Below, one piece after another: positions 1 through 21,000 of a DNA stretch of 64,000 bases (positions are counted from its first letter, which is position 1; every line of letters starts with the position of its first letter). The translations under genes were made by a program, and so were the position numbers. The notes beneath the pieces were generated by a model. That model was not told the origin of the DNA, searched no databases, and saw only the letters and a list, made by a program, of their open reading frames with translations. The stretch lies in assembly GCA_012861695.1 (NCBI GenBank), contig JAAOOA010000529.1, positions 137,001 through 201,000 on the forward strand, in the 5' to 3' direction. Source of the DNA: Trematomus loennbergii (lineage: Eukaryota > Chordata > Actinopteri > Perciformes > Nototheniidae).

Positions 1-1346
1 AAGGTCACCTATTAGGCAAAATCCACTTGTTCATGTCTTCTACATCAACATGTATCTCTCTTTTTGTCCTGATCCGTTTATATAGAAACCGGTCTGAAAA
101 GAGCTGATCAGATTTTGACCACTTTATGATGTCATAACGATTGTTTGGCTTTGTAACCATTAGCCAATCACCAACCAAGGTAACCCCCCCCCACCTTATC
201 TGAGACCTATAATATATTGATGAAAAACAGTATAATAGTGGACCTTTATAAATGTGTTTGAGAGACCGTAGCAGAGCTGATAAGTCGTATGTATTTGTGC
301 GGCTCCGTCTGGTCATTATCCCGTTTAACTGCAGCACGGATTAATCTCCACCTATCAGTTATCAGGCGGACAGAATACGTCAAACACACACTTGGATTAA
401 GGCAGATGTCATTTATGAAGGTCTAAGGTTTATAAACAAAGGGCTGTGGGGCAGTGACTGCATATCAACATATTTACTAGAAACCTAGAAAAAGAAAATC
501 AACTTTTGACATTGAAAACATGAAAAGAACTACATTTTACTGAAATGACCCACTCGTCTAAACAATGATTGTCATATGTAAAATCCATACACACATTTGA
601 CAGCAGATGCTTAGCTAGCTTTTCAGTATTGTTTAACATAAAAAATACAAAATAATCCAATCATTATTGGGGGAAAAAGTAATGTATTTAATACAATATG
701 GCGAATTTGTATTTTGACAATGTTTCAAAATGTGTTTGTTAAAGTCCAAAATGTGCTTTTTACATCAATGTACTTGCAGCCATGTCAATGTCTCTAATTG
801 ACGTGCTTATTTACCTTAACCCCGAACAACCAAGTCAAATAATTCAGTGTTAAGAAATAAAGTTGCACGGTTAAATACTTCCTCTTGGACAAGCGCTTAA
901 TTTAACATTAAACTATTCAAATCTGACCTATCCTGCGAAGACAATTATGATTTATAAATGTTATATTGACTATATTTACAGTCTATGCCAGGATAGCCAG
1001 ATGTGTAAAGTTATGAGCTGTAGTAAGTGGGAGGAGTGAGAGATCACGAGACGGATAAAAGAGGATCAAACTTTAAGCACCCAGATCATCTCAGTCAGCT
1101 GTGCGGCGGGACCACAGTCACTTCCTACCTCATAACTGTGTGTGTGTGTGTTAGCTGTATGTCTGTTGACATGATTCCTCTTAAGGTGGAAACATGTCTC
1201 TTTGAATGCCTGGTTACTCATTTGTGCATCTTGTGTGTGTGACCTAGGTTTTGTGCACATGTGCAAGGTGTGTGTGTGTGTGTGTTTGGTCAGGATGTCT
1301 CTACAAACAGGTTGATGGATTTTAGGTTTGAAAAGCATTGAGCGAC
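1..1346. other. 5' flank of kcnv2
   Basis: AT-rich sequence without a convincing coding region. A minus-strand open frame at 5-337 has no recognisable similarity and ordinary AT-rich composition, so I do not call it. Short TG/CA runs lie at about 1138-1150 and 1270-1285. A TATA-like stretch (GATAAAAG) at 1054-1061 lies about 290 bases before the kcnv2 start codon and could be its core promoter. Confidence 0.5.
1052..1062 (+). promoter_or_regulatory. possible TATA-like element of kcnv2
   Basis: The motif GGATAAAAGA is followed about 30-50 bases later by a plausible transcription start and a GC-richer leader. It rests on motif and position only. No initiator or CpG island is obvious. Confidence 0.25.
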
Positions 1347-9241
<7,895 letters not shown>

Positions 9242-10552
9242 ATTTTCACAGTAACATTTGTGTGGGAGGTAAGGAGTGACAGTCAGAGATGTGAAATGAA
9301 CCAAAGACTGACTATGGACAACATGACGTCATATGTTGGTTTCCAAACTCTCAGTTTGGCATTTTGGCCACCGCCATCTTGGATTTTCGGAGGCAGAAGT
9401 TTGAGAGGCTGGAGCAAAGTGCAACCAAACGCTGGACAAGACACTATCCTGAAGTGAGAAGACACAGAGACGTAAACATGGCAACACAGTGGAAGTGGCC
9501 TGTCAGTCAGTCACAATTCAATCCCTAAAGCATTCCCTGCTTTAAGGGTTATTTCCATTATTACCTAAAATAACATCATGCTGTATATTGAAGAAGACTT
9601 CAAACTAGCACGTGAGACCATAAACCTGTCAGGAAAACGTTTACTGTGGAAATAAATCAAGTAAGAAGTACGGTCATTATCTCAGATTTATACAATCAGG
9701 CTTATATTTGCATCCAGTGGAGTTGCATCCAGTTGCTGCTTTAAATGAACTATCTGTGACATTCTGTACAGGCCATTTTTGTTGCAGAATAACACTGCTG
9801 GATTCATGGCAATAACAAGCTGAGATATCTCCAAATGTCTGGATCTCAGTTCAGAAACTGTTGAGTTCAAAATGCTGCTCCAGGGCATATTTAGTTATTA
9901 TATGCATCCTTTCTGAGTGTTATCTCAGCATGCATTGGCAAAAGGTGACGGAGAAAAACCCTAAATATATTGTTAATATTTGTATTTATACTCATTATTA
10001 TACAATTTTTTTAAATACTGTAAATCTATGCTAAAGCTGTCTGTATCACAATCATCATCTACCCCCCCCCCACACCCACACCCAGTCCATTAGTCCCTAA
10101 AGCCCACAAGTAATCCAGGAATCAGGAGTAAATGGCGTGAACGGGTCAGAAATAGATCATAGGTTGAAGAGTGGACATCTGGACGACAGATATTAGACCT
10201 GTTTATTTCCCCATGCATCTCTTTAATAATAAACCATGTTTCACACTGAATCCCAAAGCTGAACTGATTATACCAACTCAATCGTCATTCTATCAGTCGT
10301 TTTAGCTGCTGTCAGACCGTCTGTAATGAACAGTATGTTACTTTATGGTTAAAAGCTAAAAGCATTATAAGTAACATTAGCAAATGGCTAGCAGTATATA
10401 TAGCTTTTATAGCTCAACACTTAATAAATCCACCAAGAGATAAGCTTAGCACAGAGACTGAAATCATGGCTCTGTTTCATCACTGTGACATTTTCCAACC
10501 AACAGGAAGTAAATTCTCCTGACCATTAAATAGTCTGGCAAATAACTCCCCT
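9242..10552. other. kcnv2 3' flank
   Basis: Probable kcnv2 3' untranslated region followed by AT-rich intergenic DNA. There is a C-rich run at about 10061-10082. No further coding exon is visible. Confidence 0.45.
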
Positions 10553-13518
10553 TTAACCCGTTAAGCACTGAGCCTGTTTTTCAGGTTTCAGGCTCGAAAA
10601 TGCCACTAACACAACAAATGACTATATCTTCACTTCTAAAAGGGGTAAATTCATAATCTTTTTTCTCAAAGCAAGGTTACATCTGTGAGTTGGATGTAGA
10701 AGTGTCAGAATCAATATAGATGTTTTTTTATTTTAAAGTAAATTCAGATGGAACATAGTAAAAACATGTAAATTCTAATCTCCGCCTAGAAAACCCCCAT
10801 TACTTACAGTGAAAACCACCCTTGAATGATGGGTTAGTAGACTAAAAGCTTTAGGAATCCAAACTATAACATATAATAAGTACCTTGTATCAAGATTGAT
10901 GCAAAACAAGTAAATTTGACCATTTTAGAGCGGTTTAGAAAAATAAAGTCCAGGCGGACTCACCTCTGGGTAATTTGGGAACCATCAGTTCCATTTGACC
11001 TTTTTCACTGTAAAAATCATTTTATTACTTTGAATTATCACTATAGGTATTCATTCCATCCAAATACAACTGTTGTAAAAAAAAAACATACAAAATGAAG
11101 TTTGACTCCAACTGGAGCAGATTTATTTCAAACTTTACAATGTTACAATATTTTTGGCATGCCACTCCTGGTAACAATTCTTTTTGGAAGTGAAGCACAG
11201 AGGGACCTGACACTTCCTGCAGTGCACAGGTGTCTTCACTCTCTTTTTGCCAGCATCATGGCAGTTCCTGCAGTTCTTCCTGATACGGACATCTTTCCCA
11301 TAAAACATGGGCCCTCATCTGAGTGGTGGGGGGGGTGGTGGTGGGGGGTGGAGGTGTTTCATATTCCAACATTTCTGCAGCAAGCTGCTCCCTGAAAGTC
11401 TTCTGTGTGTGTGGCTCTGTCCTGCTGGGGTCACTCTTCATCTTGTGCAGCTCCTTGTGGAGAATGAAGCTGTTCACCACGGCAATGTCCAGAAAATGGA
11501 AAAAAAAGTCTTGTACCATTTCATCGTTTTGTGGAGAACGCTGTGCAGAGGGGGGGGCAGGAGGTCGTTCACAGAGGTGTAGCTGAGTCCCTGGCCTGAG
11601 GGGAACGTACTCTTCCCTGTGTACACATTGAAGTCCCATGTGTATGCCGTGGAGGAATCCGCCAGCACAAACAGTTTGTATCTGCACTTAGTTGGTTTAT
11701 CCTTCATGTACTGCTTCATGCTATGCGGGCCTTTGAGGCGACCATCCTCTCATCTATTGAAATGTTTTGATGGGGCTGGAAATGTGCTTTGCAGGCAGTA
11801 ACGATGTCCGTGTACAGGGGCTTTATCTTGAAAAGTCTGTCGTACTCAGCGGTGTTCCTTTAGCGATCGTTTTCCTCGTCTTCTTCAGGGTTGCTCAGGT
11901 GCAGTGACCACATGATGGCTCCGAAGCGGTCCCGGGACATCGCATCACCTGGGAATTTGAAGTTATATGGCCATTTCTTCCTCCAGTAGTCCGATCGGTT
12001 GTGAACGGTGACGAGGCCTGAGAAAATGATAATGGACAGGAAAACATAGAAATCCCTCACAGTCAGCATTTTCCAAACATGCTTCTTTCCAGCCTGCAGT
12101 CTTTTCAGGGCGTTGGCGTTCGTGTTGGCAATGATTGTATGAACCACGGAAGCGCTAAAAAAAAGTCTGAAAATGGAGAGGGGAGACCATGCTACAGTGG
12201 GGTTGAGCGCTGGGCCTGGGACCCTGGCTGGCGTGAAATTCAGTGGCTCTGGTGTTTGGTCATTCTCCTCTCTGTTGTGCCACCCGAGTTCTTCTTCTGT
12301 CGTTCTGGAAGAGGAAGAACCTCGGCCACTTCCTGCGTTTTACACATTTATCTGATGCTTTTCCTTTTCCTGGCTGAGGAGCGGGAGCCCCACCTCGGCC
12401 ACGCTTCCTGTGTTTACAGATGTATCTGACGCTGCAGAAAGCTGGTAGAAACCAGACGATGGTAGCTTTGGAAGTGAGTGCTTTTTGGATGCAGGCTGAG
12501 TGGCCAATACTGGTGCAGATCTCTTTCTAGAAGTTGAGGAATGTGAGGGTGAGGCAGGTGTGGGCTGGGTGAAAGTAGGCAATGGTGAAGCCATTTCATC
12601 CTCATCTCCATCACTATGAAAACAAATGTGGAAAAACAAAGAGATTAGATTAATTCCTGTAATTCCTGTTTCCTTGGCAGTAAACATGCCATTTTGAGTG
12701 TGTGAATGCAATACATTTAGTGACTATATGAACACTGGCCTATACTTTTAGTAAATGTAACAGAGAAACACTATTTTTGTAAATAATCCCTCTAATTCCT
12801 GCCAAACATGCCATTTTGAGAGTGCATTACATTACATTTAGCAGACGCTTTTATTTACTATATGAATAATCGTACACCAAATAAATAAGTAATAGATAAA
12901 AACAGAGAGATTACATACCTTTCCCGTGGTGGAATTTCATCATCAGAGTCACAACGCTGGGTTCCGTTCTGGCTGCAGGAGATCCTCGTCGTCTGACTCA
13001 GAATCACAGGTAACATATCTGCATCGCTGTCAACATTAGTCACAATTTCCATTGCCTGTAAAGTAGTAAGCATCTCCATTATTTGACAAAAGTCAAAGTA
13101 TAGAAAAAGTCCTAAACGCCAATCTTGTAATCTGCTCCGTTATCTGCTGTCCGCTCTGTGCGCTCTGGGTCCTGCTGCAATTCCTGTTGTTTACGTACTA
13201 AACACGGCGTAGAGTCTGCTGCGTAATGGGTCTGCCGCTGGCTGTCATACTTTATACTTTACGCAGGACCATATCTATGGAACCCATTGGTCGATTTGAG
13301 TGATTTACACCTTTTTCTTAACCATTAGATCCAATAGAATCCGATGGGCAGTTCCCAAATCCACGTAAACATTACCATTGCGGACGTAATAGAGAAGCAA
13401 ACGAAGCATATCTGAAAGTACAAGCCTTGACTGCAAAACTTTATACCCAGTTTATTGCCATAAATATGATGATGGATTATCAGTAAAAATTCTACGTGAC
13501 ACAGAGACATTGGATTAA
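10553..13518 (-). mobile_element. decayed piggyBac element
   Basis: Begins at a TTAA (10553-10556) followed by CCCGTTAAGCACTGAGCC and carries a minus-strand piggyBac transposase relic. A TTAA at 13515-13518 is a candidate right end, but I see no good inverted match to the left end, so that boundary is tentative. Both outer parts (about 10570-10990 and 13265-13510) recur at 30768-32262 without the transposase, which supports these as the element's own termini. Confidence 0.65.
11135..13079 (-). pseudogene. piggyBac (PGBD4-like) transposase pseudogene
   Basis: Cut-and-paste DNA transposase of the DDE_Tnp_1_7 family. Coding begins at 13079 with an acidic leader exon to about 12920 (donor GTATGT). 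An exon at about 12613-12345 follows, rich in Ser/Pro, then the core near 12147-11700. Visible core motifs are WKMLTVRDFYVFLSIIIFSG, SMSRDRF-like AMSRDRFGAIMWSLHLS, the first catalytic aspartate in [11 protein letters not shown], and [21 protein letters not shown]. The C-terminal cysteine-rich domain (NCRNCHDAGKKRVKTPVHC) ends at TAA 11135-11137. The block normally holding the second and third catalytic acids is missing between [10 protein letters not shown] and [20 protein letters not shown]. There is a stop near 11862 and frame changes in the G/C runs near 11320-11350 and 11545-11555. Not functional. Confidence 0.85.
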
Positions 13519-13591
13519 CCTTGAGCGGCGTTTTTATTCCGTTGAACACAACTTTTGATCACAAATCAAAAAAGGTAAGATGTAATTATTG

Positions 13592-15524
13592 CAGGGTTGC
13601 CAACTTTGGGTACCTGGCTGGAGTGAGATTTTTGATATCATGGGTTTAATTACACATATGCGCACTAAATGACTGCTATCGTGTCAGTAGCGGGACCTTA
13701 GCATATATATGGGATATATATACAATATATACAAATACACAATATTGGACACAGACTATAAAGGGCACAAAGTTTCATTCACTAATGAAAGTCAAACACA
13801 TGTTTGTTTCCACTGTTTTATTGTGTGCCTGTCGCGATAAGCAAATAATTGACTTATCGTTCGATAAATAAAAATGAACTCGATAAATTGCCATTTACAT
13901 GAGGATGTGACTAGCAGTTATAGTTATATTATATATTATCATTATGTCAGTGGTCTAAAATGGTCATACAACGGTGCCGACAATATTATCGTTTATCGCA
14001 ATAATTTCCGGGAAAATGTATCCAACAAAATTAATTATCGTGAGAGGCCTATACATGAAACACACACACACACAACAAATCTACAGACTTACTCCAAACT
14101 GCCAAATATATTAATTAACACACTCTCACTCATATACTCTTTGACTCTATTTTGGCCTAGTAGAACCAGGGCCGTATCCAGGATTTCCTAAATACCGAGG
14201 TCCAAACATGCTAGGGGGGTTCGGGGGTATACTCCCCCGAGATTTCCGGGATTTCATGATCTAGTTAGGTGCTTTTTAAGTCCTGTGGGGGGTCACAAAT
14301 TGGATAATATATCGATTTCAAACCATGTCAGTGGGCTGCAGCATAAATTATTTTGAATCAGTTGATTGTTACTATGAATGATCTGGACATGCAGAAGAGG
14401 CTAAAATGATCACAAAACATTGTCAACATTCATTTTCCATGTCTCTCTCCTTTCCATAACCTGCACCTCTCTTCCATCTTCTTTAGTCTCTCTGTCCTCT
14501 ATCTTTCTCTTTGTTCAATCTCTCCCTCGTTGTTCACTTTTTGCTCACTCCTGTCGCTCCTGCCAGTGAATTAAAAGCAATTCAGCAATTTAGTTCATTT
14601 CACTTGTTTGTTTGCATTTTTTTTTAAATCTGTTTTGTTTGATTCTCAAAAGAGAACAAAGATGTAAGCAAATTGTGTTTTATACAATTGTATGTTATTA
14701 TGACATCATAACTGCAATAGATTAGTTGTTTTAAAATGATGCATATTGTCTATATTGTAAATGAAGACTAGTTATAGATAGATAGATAGATAGATAGATA
14801 AATATTTTGTGTGACTGTACCTGCAGTTCCTCCCTGACTTCCATCACTTTCTCTCTCTCTCTTCTCTCTGTCCTGTCTCTTCCTTACCAAAGCTGAGCTT
14901 CGACTGACGTAGTCTTTTCATTATATCTGAGTCAGTGTAAAAAGAAAACAATACAATGTTATATCTTCAATGTTTACTCAAATTGAAATGAAAGAAAAGC
15001 ATTACAACGTTTGTTAAAAGGTAATCCTTCTGACATTGGATGAATGTAATTAACTTAGCTCTCTAGCTAGTTTATTCACGCAATGTAAACCAAAGTATAG
15101 CCTATAGCTGCAATATAAGTTAGTGTGCATGTTGTCGGACGTCCACTGACTAACGTAGTGCGTTCACACAGGATCTGCTGGTCCTGATGAACAGAAACAC
15201 AAGCAGCCCACTGGACTCAGATCTCTAGATACCTCATCACTCCTCCGCTGCTCCGATACAAGTCCGGGCTGCGGTGGTTTGTTAATATATGTTGTCTTCT
15301 TCTGTTTGCTTTAATCGAGGCTACGTAGTTATGCAGCGCCCCCATCGTCAGTAAATGGAAGTACTACAAATAATGCTGTCAACTCAACATTGTAAATAAC
15401 CAGCCAAACACGATCGCCGGTTCATCTTGTTTTTGGCGTGAGAATAGTTTGGGCAGCGTGAGAGCGTGAGATTGAGAGTGAAAGCGTGTGTCACACGCCA
15501 GATGCGTGAGAGTTGGCAACCCTG
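13592..15524. mobile_element. hAT-like DNA transposon, non-coding, TIR CAGGGTTGCCAACT
   Basis: The left end CAGGGTTGCCAACT is the exact complement of the right end AGTTGGCAACCCTG. The element is flanked by the direct repeat TTATTG (13586-13591 and 15525-15530). The CA..TG ends are hAT-like, but only six bases of duplication are identical where hAT normally makes eight. The 1.93-kb interior has no transposase; it includes a GATA-type microsatellite (about 14770-14800) and an internal unit beginning near 14170. It sits just outside the piggyBac relic. Confidence 0.75.
14770..14801. repeat. TAGA microsatellite
   Basis: Run of the tetramer ATAG inside the hAT-like element. Confidence 0.8.
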
Positions 15525-15530
15525 TTATTG

Positions 15531-16025
15531 TAATATTTTTGAAACCGGATGCTATTTACTTTCTCTTTTCTGGTTGAAAGCTCCGCAAATTCGGGGTCGT
15601 ACAGTGATGACACTACATGTATGGAATCTGTGGAGTCTCAGCTTTAATCGGATATCTTGTTTGTGCAGTTACGATAAGTAATAAGGGCATTTTGAGAGTG
15701 AGTGCTGTGCAAAAGTCCGTTAGCATTAGTTAGCATTTTTTCGCTCAATGCTAATTCAAAGGCTTGGTATTACTCTTGTGTTTCTTTTAGCTAAAAATTG
15801 TTCATATGGTCAGTTAGCGGAGTTTCTTCCCATTAAAAGGGTATGGAACATTAATAGTTTCATAAATGTTAAGAAGCCCTGAGACATGAGAGGCTTCTCA
15901 ATACTTTAATTTCCCCTCCTCGACTCCTATCCTCGAGACTTAGTCCCACCCACAGGAGATGCGAGCGGAGGACTGAGGAGGGGAGCCGAGGAGAGAGGAG
16001 GGGAAGCAGCAGGCGGTTAGAGAAA
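15531..16025. other. spacer and left part of a nested MITE
   Basis: From about 15885 the sequence GAGGCTTCTCAATACTTTAATTTCCCCTCCTCG begins (first 15 bases given as GAGGCTTCTCAATAC). A close relative occurs reversed at about 47000-47033. It is probably the left end of an outer MITE into which the 16028-17148 element inserted. No coding potential. Confidence 0.4.
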
Positions 16026-16027
16026 TA

Positions 16028-17148
16028 GAGTGGCGAAGTCCCTCCCCTTCCGGTTGAGCCCCATGGGACCTTATTTCGGAAAAGTTATGCATTGAAGTCA
16101 ATGGAGAGAGAAAGATTATCTTTCGATCCCGTTTGAATTGTGCCACGAATTACACATATGATGTTTGTCAATTTAAAGATAATTTTGCAAGTCAAAAAAA
16201 AAAATGTGTCGTAAAACTGTGAAGTAACACATTTGTTTGTGTGAAACGCTAAATGAACTACATCTCTGGTCAACCACACACGTCACCAAGATGGCCGTCA
16301 TACTGTCTTGTCAACAAACGATTGACTATCACCACAATGAAACACGTCCTGAATAATGTCATGCAAAGCTGCCTGCCTGCCTTCCTTTGATTCTCTCTGA
16401 ACTGCCTGGTCGTTTTAATGTTTAATGTCAACCATTTGTGCAGATAGCATGAAGTAGAAAAGATCGCAGATGCTAACGTTAGCGTTAGCATTTCTCCCCC
16501 GGAATTAAATGGTGTATTATAGAATGATCACACCGGTGACAGTACTATTCAAAGGGTTCACGAAATATGACTACTACTCTTACTGTTTAACATTTTGGAT
16601 TACTTAATGTTACTTCATGTTAAGGCTAATAAAAATGACAAGGCTGTAATGCTAACTAACGTGCTAGCTACTAGCTAGGTAGCTAACTTGATCAAGCCAC
16701 TCCTGGTCGTTTCATCAGACGGGAAGCAAAAGAACGAGCAATACCCATTGCTGGTATAATAACAACCTGGTACTAAGCACACAGGCATCTTGTTAAAGTT
16801 ATCTTATCTTAGCCAGCGCCATATAGATAGATTATATCTATATTGCGCTGATCTTAGGTATCTGAATGGTGGAGGTAAACAATTGTGACATCACTTACGC
16901 GACTCTGGGATTTGTAGTCTTTCTAGTTACGTATTTTTCATAGTCTTATATTTCAACAGTTTCACGACAAACTGTGACTTTTTTGACATGGAAATGATTT
17001 TTAAGATTGATAAACATCATATGTGTAATTCATGGCACAATTCAAACGGGATCGAAAGATAAGTTTTCTCTCCCCATTGACTTCAATGCTAATTTTTCCG
17101 AAATAAGGTCCCATACCCCGGAAGTAAGTGGGAGGGACTTCGCCACTC
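16028..17148. mobile_element. MITE with long TIRs and TA target duplication
   Basis: Starts GAGTGGCGAAGTCCCTCCC and ends with its complement GGGAGGGACTTCGCCACTC. It is flanked on both sides by TA (16026-16027, 17149-17150). The inverted homology extends inwards for about 150 bases (for example TCTTTCGATCCCGTTTGAAT near 16120 against ATTCAAACGGGATCGAAAGA near 17040). TA duplication suggests mobilisation by a Tc1/mariner-type transposase. The 1.1-kb interior has no transposase. Confidence 0.8.
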
Positions 17149-17150
17149 TA

Positions 17151-18064
17151 TGAGAACTCCTCTCCTCTGAGCGGTCATTTTAAAGAGACGTCCATTAATG
17201 ATGACAGGGGGCACAGCAGCACTCTGTCTGATGGACAGATGTGTTCATGACGACTTATATATTTACTTTTAATTCATTGACAGTGCGGTATAATGAGACA
17301 ATAACAGGCTACATATACACACACACATATATTTATATAAATATATACAATTTCAGAATCAAACAAGTATGAGAGCACTCTCATAATAATGTAACACAAT
17401 CAGAGACTGGATATATCCCCCCCCTCTCTCTGGTCGCTGAAATGGGGAATTGAAATTACGGGCCAAAAGTTGTATTTACACGTATTAAAAGTAAGCACAG
17501 GACACCAAACCAACTGAGACCCGTCTGTCCGCCGCATCTACGCACTCAACACACGCACCTACACACTGTACCACACACACACACCTACAGCTCCTAAAGC
17601 ATAATCAGGCTACAGCCGTTGTGTATTTTATTATGTGAAGCACTAAATGGTCTTAGAAAAATATCGACTCTTTGTTTGTAGATATCTACTAAACTAAAGC
17701 AAATAAAGAGAGTAATGTAGGCCTGTTATACTGAGTGATATATATTTTACACACTGCTCTGCTTTCTGCACGGACCTCACAGCTGTTTTCACTGTAAACA
17801 TCGCGTCGCGATGAAAGCAGTTACTAAAATAATATCCAAGAGCTGTCATTGGCTGAGATAAGTCCGGCCGTGCGTAACCTTATTATTATACATCCATGTC
17901 CGGACATGCATCCGCGGCCGTGGAGGACCCATCAGTGTCTCCTCGGTTAGAGCTCCTCCAGAGAGCCTCCTCGATGCTCGGTCCTCGATGTGCATTTAGA
18001 GAAATGAGATGTCCTTCAACATGGCGCGCTGAAATCCATTTCCGGGTCACTATCGGAGGACCGA
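17151..18064. repeat. right part of the outer nested element
   Basis: Continues the interrupted outer element with a GC-richer stretch at 17935-18064 (CTCGGTCCTCGATG). It is related to the 46720-46770 region. CA microsatellites occur at 17318-17330 and 17572-17583. No open frame resembles a protein family. Confidence 0.35.
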
Positions 18065-18454
18065 GGGTGTTTCTCAATCACGAGTAAAGCTGCTTCAGAG
18101 CCACTATTTCAAGCATATACGTCATCGAGTGCCGCCGAAGTACTGTTCCAATCTCCAGCATACTTGGAAATCTACCGAGCCCGGCGTACTCCGTTTGGAG
18201 AAATATCGAGGCTGCACATGAGTAGACTCCGCGGTCTTAAAATCCCCACAATGCTTTGCGCACGGACCAATTTCCCCAAATCTGTGGCGGAAGATGTAAG
18301 GCGGGGCCTCTCATATGACGCACACCTGCACACTTGCTAGCCTGTTCCACTCTTCGTTTTCCGAATGGCAGGAAGTATTCTTGACTTGCTTCTGAAGCAA
18401 GATGCTCGGCAGACATGCTACCGAGCAAGCGTAGTCGCGATTGAGAAACACCCC
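18065..18454 (+). mobile_element. 390-bp MITE family, copy A
   Basis: Starts GGGTGTTTCTCAATC and ends GATTGAGAAACACCC. The same unit occurs inverted at 20611-21000 and as a shorter diverged copy at 29300-29668. Shared internal landmarks are GTCTTAAAATCCCCACAATG, GCGCACGGACCAATTTCC and AGGCGGGGCCTC. Non-coding. The open frames across it exist in all copies but differ in frame. Confidence 0.85.
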
Positions 18455-20610
18455 GTGTCTCAATTCAGGGGTTTCATCCTTCGAAGGTGCATTCGTAGAC
18501 CGCATACGTCACTTCCGCCGAAAGAAGGCTGTCCCAATTTAAAAAAAGACAAGACTCCTCAGAATGCGGCCCACGAATGCAGCCTACTTTTCCCCAATTT
18601 GAAGGATACATCTGATGTACACTCCGCGGCCTACCATATCCCAGGGTGCAATACGCGCAGGGAAGAGTGAGTTTTTTTCAAATGAAATGGCTTCCGGTCT
18701 CCCCAGCAGAGTGGATTTAAAAGCAGCAGCAAGCGGAGGAATCACTAATAAATGTGAGTATTGGGTTTTAACTTACTTTAAATTAACTAACGTCACACAC
18801 GTCAAACCCAAGGGGCATTAAAACGTACATTTTCGTAAATAATACGGATAAATATGTGACGCTAACTAGCTAGCTGGACGTACTGCACTGTTGTTTACAC
18901 TTATTTTTAATTCAATTCAGAAGTTTACTAAAGTCATACAGAGATCTTGGCTCTGTTATAGATAAGTTATACTTTATATTACATAAATAGACCAAAGTGA
19001 AAACATTTAGACCGGTATAGCCTACAGTACGGGGGATTTATAAAATGCTACCCTGACGTGTAGCTGCTGTTTGCTTTATTTATTTCTCTGACATGTTGCA
19101 ATGTTTTACTGTTTATTAAACTTTGGGACAACATTACAACCTTTGTGTTCAGCTCATGCTGCTTTGAGGTAGGGCTAAAAGAAAAGCCTATTTTAAATTT
19201 CCACCAGATTTGATCATCTTTTATTTAGGTTAAAGTTTATTTAATGTATCCTAATCCCATAATAACAAGACAATCACAAATAGACAGCAGCCTTTTACTT
19301 GTTGTTAGTTTGTGCCGTGCTGTCAAAGGGATGCACGTGTGACTGTCATTTAATCTCTTTAATTTTTTTAAAACCAGAACAGTACATCATTTTGAATGAT
19401 CCTTTAGGGATTGTTTGTCTGAAATGCTTAGTTACATTTTGCAATAATACTTCTGCAACCCTGTGTTTAATATGATAATTCACTTTTTTATTTTTCTCTT
19501 GTTTTCTCTGTAATTAGTATAATTCTGGAGAAATGGATCTGCTGGAGAAGGACCCCTAATCTGAAAAGTGCACAGCGGATCATCAGGACAGAGCTGCCAT
19601 CCACCTGGACCCCCTGTGTGCTGGAGAAAGCAAAACGGCGATCAGGAGCATCCTCCACCCAGACCTCTGCTTACTGCCGTCCTACAGACTTGTGTCTTAG
19701 TTTCAGAATTAGATTTGTAGTGTCCTTTCTTTAATAGATATGTAACGATTATAGCTTGAGTCTGTCTGATTCCCAAACAGCTGCTTCTATATACTTGCTG
19801 CACATATAATACAAATAAACAACTCCATAAACACACTTTGCTGATATTTGTTTTACTGCTGGTGATGTTAAATAACATGATTGATTTCCTCTGTCTCAAT
19901 GATGAAAGTTATAATAATAGAAGACGTGAAGCTGCAGAGAGGATGGATATATTCTTACCTCTACTTGTGATTAGATGAAAATACAACATTGAATTAAAAT
20001 AATAGTTGTTAAACACATTGTTTATTTCATTTACTGAGGTTTAACCATATTTCCAACATGTGTACATAAGCATGGAATAATAGGTAATTAAACTGTCTTC
20101 AGTTTAATTTTAATAATACGGTCATAGAAAATGTTTAATTGTGTATTTCAGCAGAGGGGGGGTCACGGTGCTGCTGGACCTGGAGGTGCTGACCTGGGTC
20201 AGTGGGACATCATGGGCAGGTTTAGGGAAGAAGGAGAATATAAACTGTTATAATCACAGCTATTAAGATTAGAACATAATATTGTTAAGAATCAATCTAT
20301 ACAACATGCTTTTGTTCATTTAAAAAAACATATTGTTTATTAGTACAGAAAAATTAAGACTATTTTAAATATGAAAAAATATGATTAAATTACATCAGCT
20401 ATAATTTACTTGTTAACTTACTAATGTAACATTACTGGGGCCTAAAGGAACAGCTTCATCTTATTTACCTGGCCATGGTCCTCTTTAATTCATCGCCGAC
20501 GGTGATCTCCAAAAATGTAAAAGTAAAAGTAAAGTTTCTGGATCCTTTTCAGCTGAGTTAGCTTGTAAGCTAATTTGCTAGCAGGCTGCTGAGCAGCGCA
20601 ACCATAGACT
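18455..20610. mobile_element. unclassified element between two inverted MITE copies
   Basis: Begins CCGTGTCTCAATTCAGGGG directly after MITE copy A. The same start is seen reversed near 46990 (CTGAATTGAGACACGG). It holds a short spliced-looking exon (18687-18753), AT-rich DNA, a GC-richer block at 19519-19680 (GAGAAATGGATCTGCTGG), and another at 20150-20225. I recognise no transposase. Together with the flanking inverted 390-bp copies the 2.9-kb block could be one composite mobile unit. Confidence 0.4.
18687..18753 (+). CDS. possible first coding exon of an unidentified gene or transposon
   Basis: Open from ATG as MASGLPSRVDLKAAASGG and then ending at a good donor (AAT/GTGAGT), preceded by a CpG-bearing leader (18455-18670). 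I cannot identify a continuation with confidence; a block near 19519-19680 is a candidate. It could be the 5' exon of a decayed Harbinger- or Kolobok-like element. Weak. Confidence 0.2.
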
Positions 20611-21000
20611 GGGGTGTTTCTCAATCGCGAGTACGCTTGCTTGGTAGCACATGTCTGCCGAGCATCTTGCTTCAGAAGCGAGTCAAGAATACTTCCTGGC
20701 ATTCGGAAAACGAAGTGTGGAACACGCTAGCAAGTGTGCAGGTGTGCGTCATATGAGAGGCCCCGCCTTACATCTTCCGCCACAGATTTGGGGAAATTGG
20801 TCCGTGCGCAAAGCATTGTGGGGATTTTAAGACCGCGAAGTCTACTCATGTGCACACTCGATATTTCTCCAAACGGAGTACGCGGCTCGGTAGATTTCCA
20901 AGTATACTGGAGATTGGAACAGTACTTCGGCAGCACTCGATGACGTAGTATGCTTGAAATAGTGGCTCTGAAGCAGCTTTACTCGCGATGAGAAACACCC
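20611..21000 (-). mobile_element. 390-bp MITE family, copy B (inverted)
   Basis: Reverse complement of copy A from end to end, starting GGGGTGTTTCTCAATCGCG and ending GCGATGAGAAACACCC. Differences from copy A are scattered substitutions only, so both copies are complete and similar in age. Its right end abuts the TATA box of the SGNH gene. Confidence 0.85.

Noticed and set aside
5..337. 110-residue minus-strand ORF at the window start
   Set aside because: No similarity or motif, AT-rich composition, no splice or promoter evidence.
11307..11586. Plus-strand ORFs across the piggyBac relic
   Set aside because: The minus strand encodes recognisable transposase in this stretch; the plus frames are shadows.
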